Source: Campylobacterales bacterium (GTDB lineage Bacteria > Campylobacterota > Campylobacteria > Campylobacterales > Hydrogenimonadaceae). From it: DNA of 8,903 nucleotides. The stretch is taken from the NCBI GenBank assembly GCA_027067015.1, contig JAMOMS010000198.1, positions 1 to 8,903 on the forward strand. Direction: 5' to 3'. Both the position numbers and the translations under genes were made by a program. Positions 1 through 7,865 of this stretch are shown in pieces. Numbering within the stretch: position 1 is the stretch's first letter; every line of letters starts with the position of its first letter. A model generated the notes under the pieces. The model was not told where the DNA came from. It saw only the letters and a list, made by a program, of their open reading frames with translations, and did no database searches.

Positions 1-1
1 G

Positions 2-393
2 GAGGTGGTGGTAGACGAGAAGATCACCCTGCCGGCCAACAACTATTTCGACAAAGCCGTCGAGGCGGTGGTGGCGGAAGTGTTTGATCTAAAAAACCAA
101 AAAACGACGGCCCAAAACGGCAAAATGGCCCTGTTTGAGGGAGAACGTGACGGCGAGCCGTTTGCCGTACTGGCGATTTTTAAAGGCAAAAGCGATCTGG
201 AACTGCTCTATCCGCTTCCAAACGGGCTTAAAGGGCAGGTGGTCGATTGTCTGATTGAAAAAAAGAGAGCCAAAGAGGCGACGGTGGTCAACCGTGTGGT
301 GGAAGAGGGCGGGGCGTCGTCGACGCGCCCGAAACTTTCTCATTGGGACGACAAGCTCTTTTCGTTGGGCTATATTGTCAACAAGGATATGTG

Positions 394-394
<1 letters not shown>
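2..394 (+). CDS. Unrecognised protein, C-terminal part (5' end outside window)
   Basis: The reading frame is open from the left edge to a TGA at 392-394, giving about 130 residues. GTG codons at 5 and 8 could be starts, but no upstream sequence is available to show a ribosome binding site, so I treat the gene as truncated by the window. The visible protein is soluble, with no membrane segment or signal peptide. It mixes beta-prone hydrophobic stretches (FAVLAIFKG, LELLYPLP) with a basic, charged segment (IEKKRAKEATVV) and ends in LFSLGYIVNKDM. I do not recognise the family and assign no function. It converges on the cold-shock gene, with 5 nt between the two stop codons. Base composition looks like that of its neighbours. 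That it is coding is fairly safe, because the frame is open and ends precisely where the opposite gene ends. Confidence 0.65.
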
Positions 395-745
<351 letters not shown>

Positions 746-751
746 GGTCGC

Positions 752-780
752 AGTATAACCGAATACGGCGTAAATAGCAA
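752..780 (-). promoter_or_regulatory. Predicted sigma-70 promoter of csp
   Basis: Read on the minus strand, TTGCTA (complement of 775-780) and TATACT (complement of 752-757) are separated by exactly 17 nt. Both hexamers are close to the TTGACA/TATAAT consensus and the spacing is ideal. It is the best-formed promoter in the window. It lies in the divergent csp-purL region and points towards csp. Confidence 0.6.
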
Positions 781-828
781 GCTTTTGGCCATATTCTTTA
801 TTTAACCCCTTTTCAAGTCCTTTTTAAC

Positions 829-834
829 TATAAT
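829..834 (+). promoter_or_regulatory. Predicted -10 box of purL
   Basis: A perfect TATAAT at 829-834 lies 27 nt before the purL ATG. There is no good -35 at 17 nt. Instead the upstream region is rich in T runs (791-825), as is usual for the main sigma factor of Campylobacterota. Transcription would start near 841, leaving a leader of about 20 nt with AAGGAT at 852-857, which is 4 nt before the start codon. Confidence 0.55.
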
Positions 835-861
835 CGCATCAATTTCATCTCAAGGATACCC

Positions 862-3072
862 ATGCAACAGGATCTGGCCGAACTTCTCAAAGCCCACAAG
901 CTGAGTCACGAGGATTACGAGCATATCAAACAGATTCTCGGTCGCGAGCCCAATCTCGTCGAGATCGGGATTTTTAGCGCCATGTGGAGCGAGCACTGCA
1001 GTTACAAATCGAGCAAGAAGTATTTGCGGGGCTTTCCTACCGAGGCCCCCTGGGTGATCCAGGGACCCGGTGAGAACGCCGGGGTCATTGACATCGGTGA
1101 CGGGTACGCGGCGGTCTTTAAAATGGAGAGCCACAACCACCCCAGTTTCATTGAGCCCTACCAGGGGGCGGCGACGGGCGTGGGCGGCATTTTGCGCGAC
1201 GTCTTTACCATGGGAGCCCGTCCCGTGGCCAACCTGAACGCCCTGCGCTTCGGGCGTGTTCGGGGTGATGATGAGAGCGCGGCCTACCAGCGCCATCTCG
1301 TTCGCGGCGTCGTGGCGGGCATTGGCGGGTACGGCAACTGCATGGGGGTGCCGACCGTGGGGGGCGAGACCTTCTTTGACGACAGCTATAACGGCAACAT
1401 TCTGGTCAACGCCTTTACGCTGGGTATCGCCAAGGCCGACGAGATCTTCTACGGCAAAGCCGAAGGGGTGGGAAACCCGGTTATTTATGTGGGCTCCAAA
1501 ACGGGCCGTGACGGCCTGGGCGGGGCGGTGATGAGCTCTGACAGCTTTACCGAAGAGTCCAAGAGCCTGCGTCCCACGGTACAGGTGGGCGACCCTTTTA
1601 CCGAAAAACTTCTGCTTGAAGCGTGCCTGGAGCTCTTTAAAACCGATTATGTCGTGGGTATTCAGGATATGGGCGCGGCGGGATTGACCTCCAGCTCTTT
1701 TGAGATGGCGGGGCGAAGCGGTAGCGGTATGCGGATGGACCTGGACAGGGTGCCGATGCGTGAAGAGGGGATGACCCCTTATGAGTTGATGCTTTCCGAG
1801 TCGCAGGAGCGGATGCTCATTTGCGCCCGCAAGGGAACCGAAGAGAAGATTATCGAGATTTTCAAGAAGTGGGATCTTGATTGCGCCGTCATCGGCGAAG
1901 TGACCGACACGGGGTTGATGGAGCTCTACTGGCACGGTGAGAAAGTAGCCGAAGTGCCCGTCGATCCGGTGAGCGAAGAGGCGCCGGTGCTGGATCGTCC
2001 CGTGGCGCGTCCCAAATACCTGGATGAGATCGCCACAATAGATATTGATGCGTTTGACCTTCCTTCCAACCAGGAGGCGTTTGAGACCATTTTAAAAAGT
2101 ATCGAGGTGGTGGACAAGGGGTGGGTCTACACCCAGTACGACTCAATGGTGCAGACCAATACCGTCAAAAAGGGCGGCGACCTGGACGGTTCGGTGATCC
2201 GCGTCAAAGAGAACGGCCGGGCCATCGCCATGAGCAGTGACTGCAACCCCCGATACTGCTATATCGACCCCAAAGGGGGCGCGTCAGCGGCGGTGATGGA
2301 GTCGGGACGTAACGTCGCCATGACGGGGGCACGCCCGCTGGCCATTACCGACTGTCTGAACTACGGCAACCCCGAAAACCCCGAAGTGATGTGGCAGTTT
2401 GCCCAGGGGTGTGAGGGGATCAAGGAGGCGTGCAAAGCGCTGAACACCCCCGTTACCGGCGGTAATGTCTCTCTTTACAACGAGACCAACGGCGTGAGCG
2501 TCTTCCCCACGCCCACCATCGGTATGGTCGGGGTCAATGACGATCAGCACAAGGTCCTCCCCTCGGCTTTTCAGGAAGAAGGTGACCTATTGTTGCTGAT
2601 CGGCGAGACCGAAAAAGAGTTTGGCGGCAGTATCTATCTCAAAGAGCTCTTCAAAGTCACCGGCGGTAAACTGCCCGCCATCGATTATGACAAAGAGCTG
2701 GCCCTGTGGGACCTGGTGATCGAGGCCAATAGACAAGGACTCCTCAAAGCGGCCAAGGACCTTAACGTGGGCGGCCTGGCCATCGCTGTGGCGAAGATGG
2801 CGGTCGTGGGCGGCATAGGCGCCAAGATTGAAGCCGATGTGGGCGAGAGCGTCAATGTGTTTAGCGAAAGCTTCTCCCGCGCCCTGCTGGAGGTGGTGCC
2901 CGAAAATGTCGACGCCGTGGCGCAGATGGCCAAGGAGCGGGGTCTGGCTTGTCAAAAGGTCGGTACCGTCGGCGGTGATCGACTGTATGTTAATGATATT
3001 TCTATGGCGCTTGAAACGTTAAACGATATCTACTTCAATACCTTCCGACGCATTATTGAGCAAGATATCTAA
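862..3072 (+). CDS. purL: Phosphoribosylformylglycinamidine synthase, PurL subunit
   Basis: This is the FGAM synthase catalytic subunit of de novo purine synthesis. It uses ATP and ammonia to turn FGAR into FGAM in the cytoplasm. At 736 residues it is the small-type PurL, like that of Bacillus (about 740). That type needs separate PurS and PurQ (glutaminase) partners, which are not in this window. The protein shows two tandem AIR-synthase-type halves. Visible motifs are [16 protein letters not shown] (38-53) with the conserved His, ESHNHPS (89-95), [12 protein letters not shown] (102-113), [15 protein letters not shown] (204-218), [13 protein letters not shown] (267-279), [10 protein letters not shown] and, in the second half, [15 protein letters not shown]. 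No stop or frameshift interrupts it. ATG 862 is supported by AAGGAT just upstream and by the usual N-terminus. The wording is very close to campylobacterial PurL as I remember it, and this is the main taxonomic clue. The gene appears to be transcribed alone. Confidence 0.97.
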   Translation: MQQDLAELLKAHKLSHEDYEHIKQILGREPNLVEIGIFSAMWSEHCSYKSSKKYLRGFPTEAPWVIQGPGENAGVIDIGDGYAAVFKMESHNHPSFIEPYQGAATGVGGILRDVFTMGARPVANLNALRFGRVRGDDESAAYQRHLVRGVVAGIGGYGNCMGVPTVGGETFFDDSYNGNILVNAFTLGIAKADEIFYGKAEGVGNPVIYVGSKTGRDGLGGAVMSSDSFTEESKSLRPTVQVGDPFTEKLLLEACLELFKTDYVVGIQDMGAAGLTSSSFEMAGRSGSGMRMDLDRVPMREEGMTPYELMLSESQERMLICARKGTEEKIIEIFKKWDLDCAVIGEVTDTGLMELYWHGEKVAEVPVDPVSEEAPVLDRPVARPKYLDEIATIDIDAFDLPSNQEAFETILKSIEVVDKGWVYTQYDSMVQTNTVKKGGDLDGSVIRVKENGRAIAMSSDCNPRYCYIDPKGGASAAVMESGRNVAMTGARPLAITDCLNYGNPENPEVMWQFAQGCEGIKEACKALNTPVTGGNVSLYNETNGVSVFPTPTIGMVGVNDDQHKVLPSAFQEEGDLLLLIGETEKEFGGSIYLKELFKVTGGKLPAIDYDKELALWDLVIEANRQGLLKAAKDLNVGGLAIAVAKMAVVGGIGAKIEADVGESVNVFSESFSRALLEVVPENVDAVAQMAKERGLACQKVGTVGGDRLYVNDISMALETLNDIYFNTFRRIIEQDI

Positions 3073-3080
3073 CTCTCTTC

Positions 3081-3094
3081 TCCCCTTTTGGGGA
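3081..3094 (+). terminator. Weak hairpin after purL
   Basis: TCCCC (3081-3085) and GGGGA (3090-3094) pair around TTTT, 9 nt after the purL stop codon. The sequence that follows (AAACTCCTTCTCTGTTT) is pyrimidine-rich but not a true T-run, so this is at best a weak terminator. Confidence 0.35.
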
Positions 3095-3110
3095 AAACTC
3101 CTTCTCTGTT

Positions 3111-3215
3111 TATGCTTATTATTTAAAAAACAATAGATCAAGTAGATTTTTTAAAAATATTAAGCAAATAATAAGAAAAAAGGGTTTAAGATTGTTAATG
3201 AGTGTAAATTAATAG
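3111..3215. promoter_or_regulatory. AT-rich intergenic stretch before the hemerythrin-like gene
   Basis: This stretch of about 105 bp is strikingly richer in A and T than the genes on either side. CTTATTATTT (3115-3124) and AAATAATAAG (3166-3175) form a perfect 10-bp inverted repeat with a 41-nt spacer. Between them ATTTTT-T-AAAAAT (3146-3158) is a second small palindrome. It must hold the promoter of the downstream gene unless purL transcription reads through. The best -10-like word is TAAATT at 3205-3210, which is weak. No small ORF or RNA gene is evident. Confidence 0.35.
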
Positions 3216-3231
3216 GCACGTGCGTCTATGG

Positions 3232-3238
3232 AAAGGGG
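3232..3238 (+). promoter_or_regulatory. Ribosome binding site fixing the start at 3244
   Basis: AAAGGGG lies 5 nt before ATG 3244. The frame also opens 24 nt earlier at GTG 3220, but that codon is preceded by AAATTAATAGGCAC, which has no comparable site. ATG 3244 is therefore the preferred start. Confidence 0.6.
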
Positions 3239-3243
3239 TTGAT

Positions 3244-3693
3244 ATGTTGTTTGGATGGTTTAAAAGTGACCCCACGGCCCGAAAAAAAGAGGTCAACCGT
3301 TGGAAAAAAGAGCATGCCGAGTTGGCGACCATGTTGGAAAAGATCAACGACGCGTATGAAAGGGGCAACGATGAGAGAACCCGTGCCCTGCTCAAAGAGT
3401 TCGGTACCAAGGTGGTTGAGCATCTTTTATCGGAAGATACGGTCTTTTATGAGATTCAACGCTCTGTCAAAGAGGATGATCCGGGTTATGCCGATACGAT
3501 CGCTATGATCAACGAATTTCGGGAGAGTTTTGGCGGTGCCAAAGCGTTTGTGATGAAGTTTCTCTCCAAATATACCGCACCGAGCGCCAAATATGACAGA
3601 GAGTTTAAAGAGGCGTTTGATACGGTGGTCAAGGCGCTTTCGGAACGTATTATGTTTGAAGAGTCGCAATATTACGCGGTCATCAACCACTGA
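3244..3693 (+). CDS. Hemerythrin-like (HHE-type) four-helix protein
   Basis: This is a 149-residue, mostly helical, highly charged soluble protein. The layout resembles the hemerythrin/HHE cation-binding fold, whose members bind a di-iron centre and act in oxygen, NO or iron handling. Helix 1 has WKKEHAEL (His24). Helix 2 has VVEHLLSEDTVFYE (His60 and Glu64, the H-x3-E pattern). Helix 4 has ERIMFEESQYY (Glu139/140), where the family normally has H-x3-E. The histidines expected in helices 3 and 4 are not seen: the third helix region (DTIAMINEFRESFGG) has none. Metal binding may therefore be altered or lost. The N-terminus MLFGWFK is amphipathic but too short for a membrane segment. The gene is preceded by an AT-rich region and converges with the DUF481 gene 10 nt away. 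A helical-bundle protein of another family is possible. That it is a real gene is very likely, and the family call is moderate. Confidence 0.6.
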   Translation: MLFGWFKSDPTARKKEVNRWKKEHAELATMLEKINDAYERGNDERTRALLKEFGTKVVEHLLSEDTVFYEIQRSVKEDDPGYADTIAMINEFRESFGGAKAFVMKFLSKYTAPSAKYDREFKEAFDTVVKALSERIMFEESQYYAVINH

Positions 3694-3703
3694 CCCCAGG
3701 GGA

Positions 3704-4423
3704 TCAGAAGTCGTAGACAATCGCCACTTTGGAAGTGGTGTCGGTATGGTCTTTGTCATCAACCGGGGTATTGTCATATTTGACTTCAAAGCCCACTTTG
3801 AGTGAGAAATGCTCAATAAGTGCCGTTTTAAGGGCAATGCGGAAAACCGTTTCGTAGTTGTCGCCCTCCTCCAGATCTTCTAAAAAATTGAGTTCAGAAA
3901 CCAGATCGGTTTTTTCATTAAAGTGATATTCGTGGTTAAGCCCCAGTTTGAAGTAGTGGTTGTCCTCATCCGTTCCGGTGGTCAGGTTGGCGTAGCGGTA
4001 TTGGTAACCGGCACGGCCTTTGAATAACTGCTTGTCGTTGTTGATAAAGATATACCCCATACCGGCACCGCCGTTGTACTGTTGCTCATAGCCGTCAAAG
4101 ACATTACGCAGGGCGCCGACTTCGGCATAGCTGTACCAGCGGTCGGTATAGTGGTGGTTAAAAAGCAGATGGGCTCGGTAGCGTTCGGCGTTTTTCTCAC
4201 CGTCTTGCTCGGCGTAGTGGGCGTCAGCCCGAAAGAGGCTGTCGGTTTGCGCGCTCCATTGGTACGTATTGCTGTACAATCCGCTTAGTGCCTGGCTGTC
4301 CGAGTTACCCGAGGTGCCGATGTAGCCAAACTCAAAATGTTGCTTGAAAGTTCCGGGCGCGGGCCGGTCGGCTCCCATTAAAAAGAGAGTCGCAAGCGAG
4401 GTGATAAGCAAGGTTTTTTTCAT
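3704..4423 (-). CDS. DUF481 family outer-membrane beta-barrel protein
   Basis: This 239-residue protein has a signal peptide: basic MKK, hydrophobic LLITSLATLFLMG, and likely cleavage after Ala18 (GA/DR). The rest is rich in Tyr, Phe and Gly, with the alternating pattern of beta-barrel strands. It opens with FEFGYIGTSGNSDSQAL (30-46) and closes with GFEVKYDNTPVDD and SKVAIVYDF. These are the family's characteristic first-strand and last-strand motifs (YdiY / 'salt-induced outer membrane protein' group). The terminal Phe is the usual Bam-recognition signature of outer-membrane proteins. The function of the family is not known, and no substrate can be inferred. AGGAG (complement of 4431-4435) lies 7 nt before the ATG. 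The gene is divergent from the helicase and convergent with the hemerythrin-like gene. No clear terminator sits in the 10-nt gap, only the palindromic CCCCAGGGG. Confidence 0.88.
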   Translation of the reverse strand: MKKTLLITSLATLFLMGADRPAPGTFKQHFEFGYIGTSGNSDSQALSGLYSNTYQWSAQTDSLFRADAHYAEQDGEKNAERYRAHLLFNHHYTDRWYSYAEVGALRNVFDGYEQQYNGGAGMGYIFINNDKQLFKGRAGYQYRYANLTTGTDEDNHYFKLGLNHEYHFNEKTDLVSELNFLEDLEEGDNYETVFRIALKTALIEHFSLKVGFEVKYDNTPVDDKDHTDTTSKVAIVYDF

Positions 4424-4492
4424 GTTTTTGCTCCTATAAATGCGTGATGAATATGAGGCCCCTGAGCAAAAAACGTTCCCTCTTTTTCAATT

Positions 4493-4507
4493 CTCTTTTA
4501 AAAAGAG
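4493..4507. promoter_or_regulatory. Palindrome at the helicase promoter (possible operator)
   Basis: CTCTTTT (4493-4499) and AAAAGAG (4501-4507) are perfect 7-bp inverted arms around a single A. The palindrome ends 6 bp before the TATAAT box of the helicase gene, so a bound protein would touch the promoter. A chance origin is possible in A/T-rich promoter DNA. No regulator is suggested by sequence. Confidence 0.35.
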
Positions 4508-4513
4508 TCGCAC

Positions 4514-4519
4514 TATAAT
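4514..4519 (+). promoter_or_regulatory. Predicted -10 box of the helicase gene
   Basis: A perfect TATAAT lies 35 nt before the helicase ATG. Its setting (CACTATAATGCG) resembles the purL box (AACTATAATCGC). There is no good -35, but T-rich runs lie upstream at 4482-4499. Start-codon support is GGAGAG at 4540-4545, 9 nt before ATG 4555, a slightly long spacing. Confidence 0.5.
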
Positions 4520-4554
4520 GCGCCATCGCAATTTGAAATGGAGAGTAGCGTTCT

Positions 4555-6621
4555 ATGCCTCTTTCACGTCTTAATCCCGAGCAGTTGGCCGCCGCGACGG
4601 CCCCTTTGGGCCGTAACCTTATTATCGCTTCGGCCGGAACGGGAAAGACCTCTACCATTGTGGGGCGCATTGGCCACTTGTTGGCCTCCGGGGTTCAGCC
4701 CGAAGAGATACTTCTGCTCACCTTCACCAACAAGGCGGCGGCGGAAATGGTGGAACGGATAGCGGGCTATTTTGACCGTCAGACGGCCTCGCGCATCGAG
4801 GCGGGTACCTTTCACGCGGTGAGTTACCGACGACTCAAAGCCCTTCGTCAAAACGTGGTCTTAAAACAGCCCACGGAGCTTAGAACCCTCTTTCGCTCCA
4901 TCTATGACAAACGCCAGTTTCACCGGCTCTCTTTGGAGGGTCAGCCCCTTTCGGCCAATTTTCTTTATGACGCCTACACTCTTTGGCAAAACGCCTCCAA
5001 TGAGGATTTTGTCACGTGGCTTAACAATCGACACGAGGGACAGGCGGTTTTTGGTGATATTTACCTGGATATTATCGATGAGTTTCAAAAGACCAAGGAG
5101 GCTTACGGGTTTGTCGATTTTAACGATCTGTTGATTTTGATGCGGGAGCATTTTAGGCGGAGTGATTCGCCTTTTAAGGAGGTGTTGGTGGATGAGTACC
5201 AGGATACCAACGCCTTGCAGGGCAGTTGGATTGACGCGCTTGATCCGCCTTCTCTCTTTTGCGTGGGTGATTATGACCAGAGCATCTACGCCTTTAACGG
5301 GGCCGATATCCATATTATCGCGGGTTTTACCGAACGCTACCCCGACGCGCGTCTTTTTACGTTGAGCAAAAACTACCGCTCCACCGCCCCGATTCTCTCT
5401 TTGGCTAACCGGGTGATCGAATACAATGAACGTATTTATCCCAAGAGGCTGGAAGTGGTCAGAGAGGGAAGGGCGGAGCCGCCGAGGCTTTTGATGTTTG
5501 AGACCCTGATGCAACAGTATGAGCAGATTGCGCAGATGATACGCCGCTCCACCGCACCCCATGCCGAGATCGCCGTGATCTTTCGCAATAACGCCTCCGC
5601 CGACGGTATTGAGGCGATGTTAAGAGAGCAGGGGATCGCCTGTCGACGAAAAGGGGGACGAAGCTTTTTTGACGCCAAGGAGGTGAAGGCGGCGCTTGAT
5701 CTGGCGACGTTGACGGTCAATCCCAGGGATATGATGGCCTTTATCCATATTTTTGAGTATGCGCCCGGCGTGGGAAGCGCCACGGCCAAAGAGCTTTTTG
5801 AGGGGCTGACGGCCCTGGGAGACGGCGATATGCTGGAAGGATTGATGCGGCCGGACGCCAACGTAAATCCTTTTCGGGCCCGAAAGGTCAACTACCAGTT
5901 GGGACTTTTTGACCATCCCCAGCATGTAGGCTCAGTCTCCCGTTTTGCCCATCTGGGGCTGGAAGAGAGTTTTTTGGCCCATCCCATTCTCAAACATCCG
6001 GCTCTCAATGCGGAGGGGGTACGCTTTTTGTACGCCTTTTACCGTCTGATGCACGGCCTTCGGGCCAAAAAGCAGACGCTAAGTATGATGCAAGAGATTC
6101 TCGCTTCCAAGGTGTATGATACCGTGATACAGCAGTTGGCCAGAAAACGGGCGACGCTCAAAAACGGAGAAATTGATGAAACTCTCAAGGAGCAGGCGCT
6201 AGAGCGGATTCGCAGGAAAGGGAGATTGCTAAACCAGCTTGCCGGTGCCTATACCGGCATGGAGCGTTTTATCAACGCCATGGTGCTGGGCGGGGCGGAG
6301 CTGAGTGAAGGGGAGGGGGTCAACCTTTTGACGGTACACGCTTCAAAAGGGTTGGAGTTTGAAGAGGTTTATGTCATTGATCTGATGGATGGCCGCTTTC
6401 CCAACCGAAAACTGGCCAGTCGCGCCGGACTTATTGAGGAGGAACGTCGTCTTTTCTATGTGGCGGTAACCCGGGCCAAAAGTCGGTTGTATCTGAGTTT
6501 CGCGAAAGAGGATCGTTTCAAAGAGGTGACGTTTGTGCCGTCGCAGTTTCTTTATGAGGCGGGGTTGTTGAAGAAAGATGAGACTTACGAGAGGCTAAAG
6601 AGCCTCTCGGACTGCGCTTAG
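4555..6621 (+). CDS. UvrD/Rep family ATP-dependent 3'-5' DNA helicase
   Basis: This is a complete 688-residue superfamily 1A helicase, which uses ATP to unwind DNA in repair or replication restart. The motifs appear in order: N-terminal LNPEQLAA (Q-motif region, 6-13), motif I Walker A ASAGTGKT (25-32), Ia LLTFTNKAAAEM (54-65), II VLVDEYQDTN (210-219), III FCVGDYDQSIYAFNGAD (235-251), IV LSKNYRST (270-277), V LLTVHASKGLEFEEVYV (591-607) and VI EERRLFYVAVTRAKSRLYLSF (629-649). PGVGSATAKEL (404-414) looks like the 2B-domain helix-hairpin-helix. The length is typical of PcrA/UvrD/Rep (650-750), without the long C-terminal tail of E. coli UvrD. Campylobacterota carry more than one such paralogue (UvrD, Rep/PcrA), so I do not choose a symbol. 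The ATG at 4555 fits the family N-terminus. The overlapping ATG at 4538 is in another frame. The stop codon overlaps the convergent gspF stop codon. Confidence 0.94.
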   Translation: MPLSRLNPEQLAAATAPLGRNLIIASAGTGKTSTIVGRIGHLLASGVQPEEILLLTFTNKAAAEMVERIAGYFDRQTASRIEAGTFHAVSYRRLKALRQNVVLKQPTELRTLFRSIYDKRQFHRLSLEGQPLSANFLYDAYTLWQNASNEDFVTWLNNRHEGQAVFGDIYLDIIDEFQKTKEAYGFVDFNDLLILMREHFRRSDSPFKEVLVDEYQDTNALQGSWIDALDPPSLFCVGDYDQSIYAFNGADIHIIAGFTERYPDARLFTLSKNYRSTAPILSLANRVIEYNERIYPKRLEVVREGRAEPPRLLMFETLMQQYEQIAQMIRRSTAPHAEIAVIFRNNASADGIEAMLREQGIACRRKGGRSFFDAKEVKAALDLATLTVNPRDMMAFIHIFEYAPGVGSATAKELFEGLTALGDGDMLEGLMRPDANVNPFRARKVNYQLGLFDHPQHVGSVSRFAHLGLEESFLAHPILKHPALNAEGVRFLYAFYRLMHGLRAKKQTLSMMQEILASKVYDTVIQQLARKRATLKNGEIDETLKEQALERIRRKGRLLNQLAGAYTGMERFINAMVLGGAELSEGEGVNLLTVHASKGLEFEEVYVIDLMDGRFPNRKLASRAGLIEEERRLFYVAVTRAKSRLYLSFAKEDRFKEVTFVPSQFLYEAGLLKKDETYERLKSLSDCA
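6588..6609. terminator. Perfect 9-bp hairpin at the helicase/gspF convergent end
   Basis: CGAGAGGCT (6588-6596) and AGCCTCTCG (6601-6609) pair perfectly around AAAG. The hairpin lies inside the last codons of the helicase, 9 nt before its stop, and just beyond the gspF stop on the other strand. For gspF it is placed like a terminator, followed on the minus strand by TAAGTCTCATCTTTCTTC, which is U-rich but broken. For the helicase it would be an mRNA 3' structure inside the ORF. The function is inferred. Confidence 0.45.
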
Positions 6622-7865
6622 GGCGCGCCTTTGACGGCGCGGGCGAGATCCCACATGGGCATGAAGATCCCCAGTGCCAACAAAAGGACCATCGCGGCCA
6701 AAAAGGCGAGCATGATGGGTTCAATATAGGCGGACATATTATCCAAAATATTGTTAAAGCGCATGCGGTAATAGTCGGTGACCTTATTCATCATGGCATC
6801 AAGTTGGCCGCTGGTTTCACCGGCGCTGATCATCTGGATGATCATGCTCTCAAACAGATCGGTATCCCTAAAGGCGTCGGTGAGGGTAACACCCCTGGAG
6901 ACACTGATTTTTACCCCTTCCAATCGCTCTTTGAGCACCGCGTTGTCAATCATATCGGTGGCGGTGTCGAGCGCTTCGGCGACGGGAATACCGGAGTGAA
7001 TCAGCTCCGTAAAGACCAGTGAGAAGCGTTGAAGGGTCGCAAAATAGATAATATCTTTAATAAGATAGACTTTAAGCAGAAGTTTGTCGGTATTGTATTT
7101 AAACTTCTCGTTGGTGCGGTAAAAGTAGATAACGGCCGCGATGATACCGATAAGTCCCATTAAAATGAGCAGGCCGTAATTGGAGAGCGCGTATTCAAGG
7201 CCCAACAGGATTTTGGTCGGCAGGGGCAGTTCGGCGTGAAAACTCTCAAAGATCGCCTTAAACTTGGGGACAACCACGGTAATGAGGATGGTAAAGGCCG
7301 CGGCCATGGCGGTAAGGGTGATCAGCGGGTAGCGCATGGCCTTTTTGAATTTGGCGATGTTTTCTTGAACCTCTTCAAGAATATCGGCCAGACTGCCCAG
7401 GGAGTCGGCCATATTACCGGTACGCTCACCCAGCTCTACCATAGCCAGCGTAATACCGCCCAACTCGTTTTTATACTGTTTGAATGTGTCTGAAAGGTTC
7501 AGACCGGCGTTGATGTTATCGACCGCCTGTTGCAAAATCTCTTTGAGTTTTTTGTCTTCAGTAGCCTTGACGATCTCTTTGAGTGAATCGTGTACGGAGA
7601 TGCCGGCGTTTGTCATAACCGACATCTGCCGTATCGCGACAATGAGCTGTTTGAGCGAAACCTTCTTGCCGGTAAAGTTGTTGATAAATTTCTGGATCAG
7701 CTCTTTGATCATCTCGTCCGCGGGCGCGGCCACCTCTTTGACCCGTATGAGCGTTCCTTTGTGTGACTGCTTGAACTTCTTGATCGCCTCCTCTTTGGAG
7801 TGGGCCTTGAGCACCACCGTGAGTTTGGCGTTTTTTTGCCTGAATGAAAACTGATAATACTTCAT
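6618..7865 (-). CDS. gspF: GspF/PilC-type inner-membrane platform protein
   Basis: This is a 415-residue polytopic inner-membrane protein that forms the platform on which the assembly ATPase acts in type II secretion, type IV pilus and DNA-uptake machines. Two T2SSF domains are visible, at about 73-200 and 277-402. Each has a Gly-Glu helical-turn motif (ELGERTGN at 144-151, SAGETSGQL at 347-355). Three membrane segments are evident at about 180-200, 229-249 and 383-405, as usual for the family. The N-terminal MKYYQFSF...AHSKEEAIKKF is the common short beta domain. The length matches GspF/PilC (about 400). The ATG overlaps the stop of gspE (ATGA), with GAGG (complement of 7871-7874) 5 nt upstream, so the two are probably translationally coupled. 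In Campylobacter the equivalent pair (CtsE, CtsF) serves natural transformation. Which machine this one serves cannot be told without the rest of the operon. The 3' end overlaps the helicase gene by 4 nt. Confidence 0.93.
   Translation of the reverse strand: MKYYQFSFRQKNAKLTVVLKAHSKEEAIKKFKQSHKGTLIRVKEVAAPADEMIKELIQKFINNFTGKKVSLKQLIVAIRQMSVMTNAGISVHDSLKEIVKATEDKKLKEILQQAVDNINAGLNLSDTFKQYKNELGGITLAMVELGERTGNMADSLGSLADILEEVQENIAKFKKAMRYPLITLTAMAAAFTILITVVVPKFKAIFESFHAELPLPTKILLGLEYALSNYGLLILMGLIGIIAAVIYFYRTNEKFKYNTDKLLLKVYLIKDIIYFATLQRFSLVFTELIHSGIPVAEALDTATDMIDNAVLKERLEGVKISVSRGVTLTDAFRDTDLFESMIIQMISAGETSGQLDAMMNKVTDYYRMRFNNILDNMSAYIEPIMLAFLAAMVLLLALGIFMPMWDLARAVKGAP

Noticed and set aside
850..1935. 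Long antisense open frame (361 codons) opposite the 5' half of purL
   Set aside because: It is fully covered by purL, which has unmistakable family motifs. The antisense product has low-complexity His/Arg/Gly/Val composition, as expected from the reverse reading of a GC-rich gene, and no domain is visible.
3195..3212. TTAAT-N8-ATTAA inverted repeat resembling an FNR/CRP or NssR site
   Set aside because: Known sites of this class have a 4-nt (FNR, NssR) or 6-nt (CRP) centre and different half-sites. Spacing and sequence both fail.
3220..3222. GTG at 3220 as the start of the hemerythrin-like gene
   Set aside because: There is no ribosome binding site before it, whereas ATG 3244 has AAAGGGG at good spacing. 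The extra eight residues would add nothing to the fold.
3214..3230. Sigma-54-like promoter (AGGCACGTGCGTC) before the hemerythrin-like gene
   Set aside because: GGCAC is present, but the second element TTGC at the required spacing is missing.
4861..5562. 233-codon minus-strand frame inside the helicase gene
   Set aside because: It is opposite conserved helicase motifs II to IV and has no domain features, so it is a shadow frame.
6624..6641. Second GC-rich stem CGCGCC / GGCGCG after the helicase stop
   Set aside because: It encodes the Ala-Arg-Ala-Val-Lys-Gly-Ala-Pro end of GspF and has no T-run. It is most simply explained by GC-rich codons.
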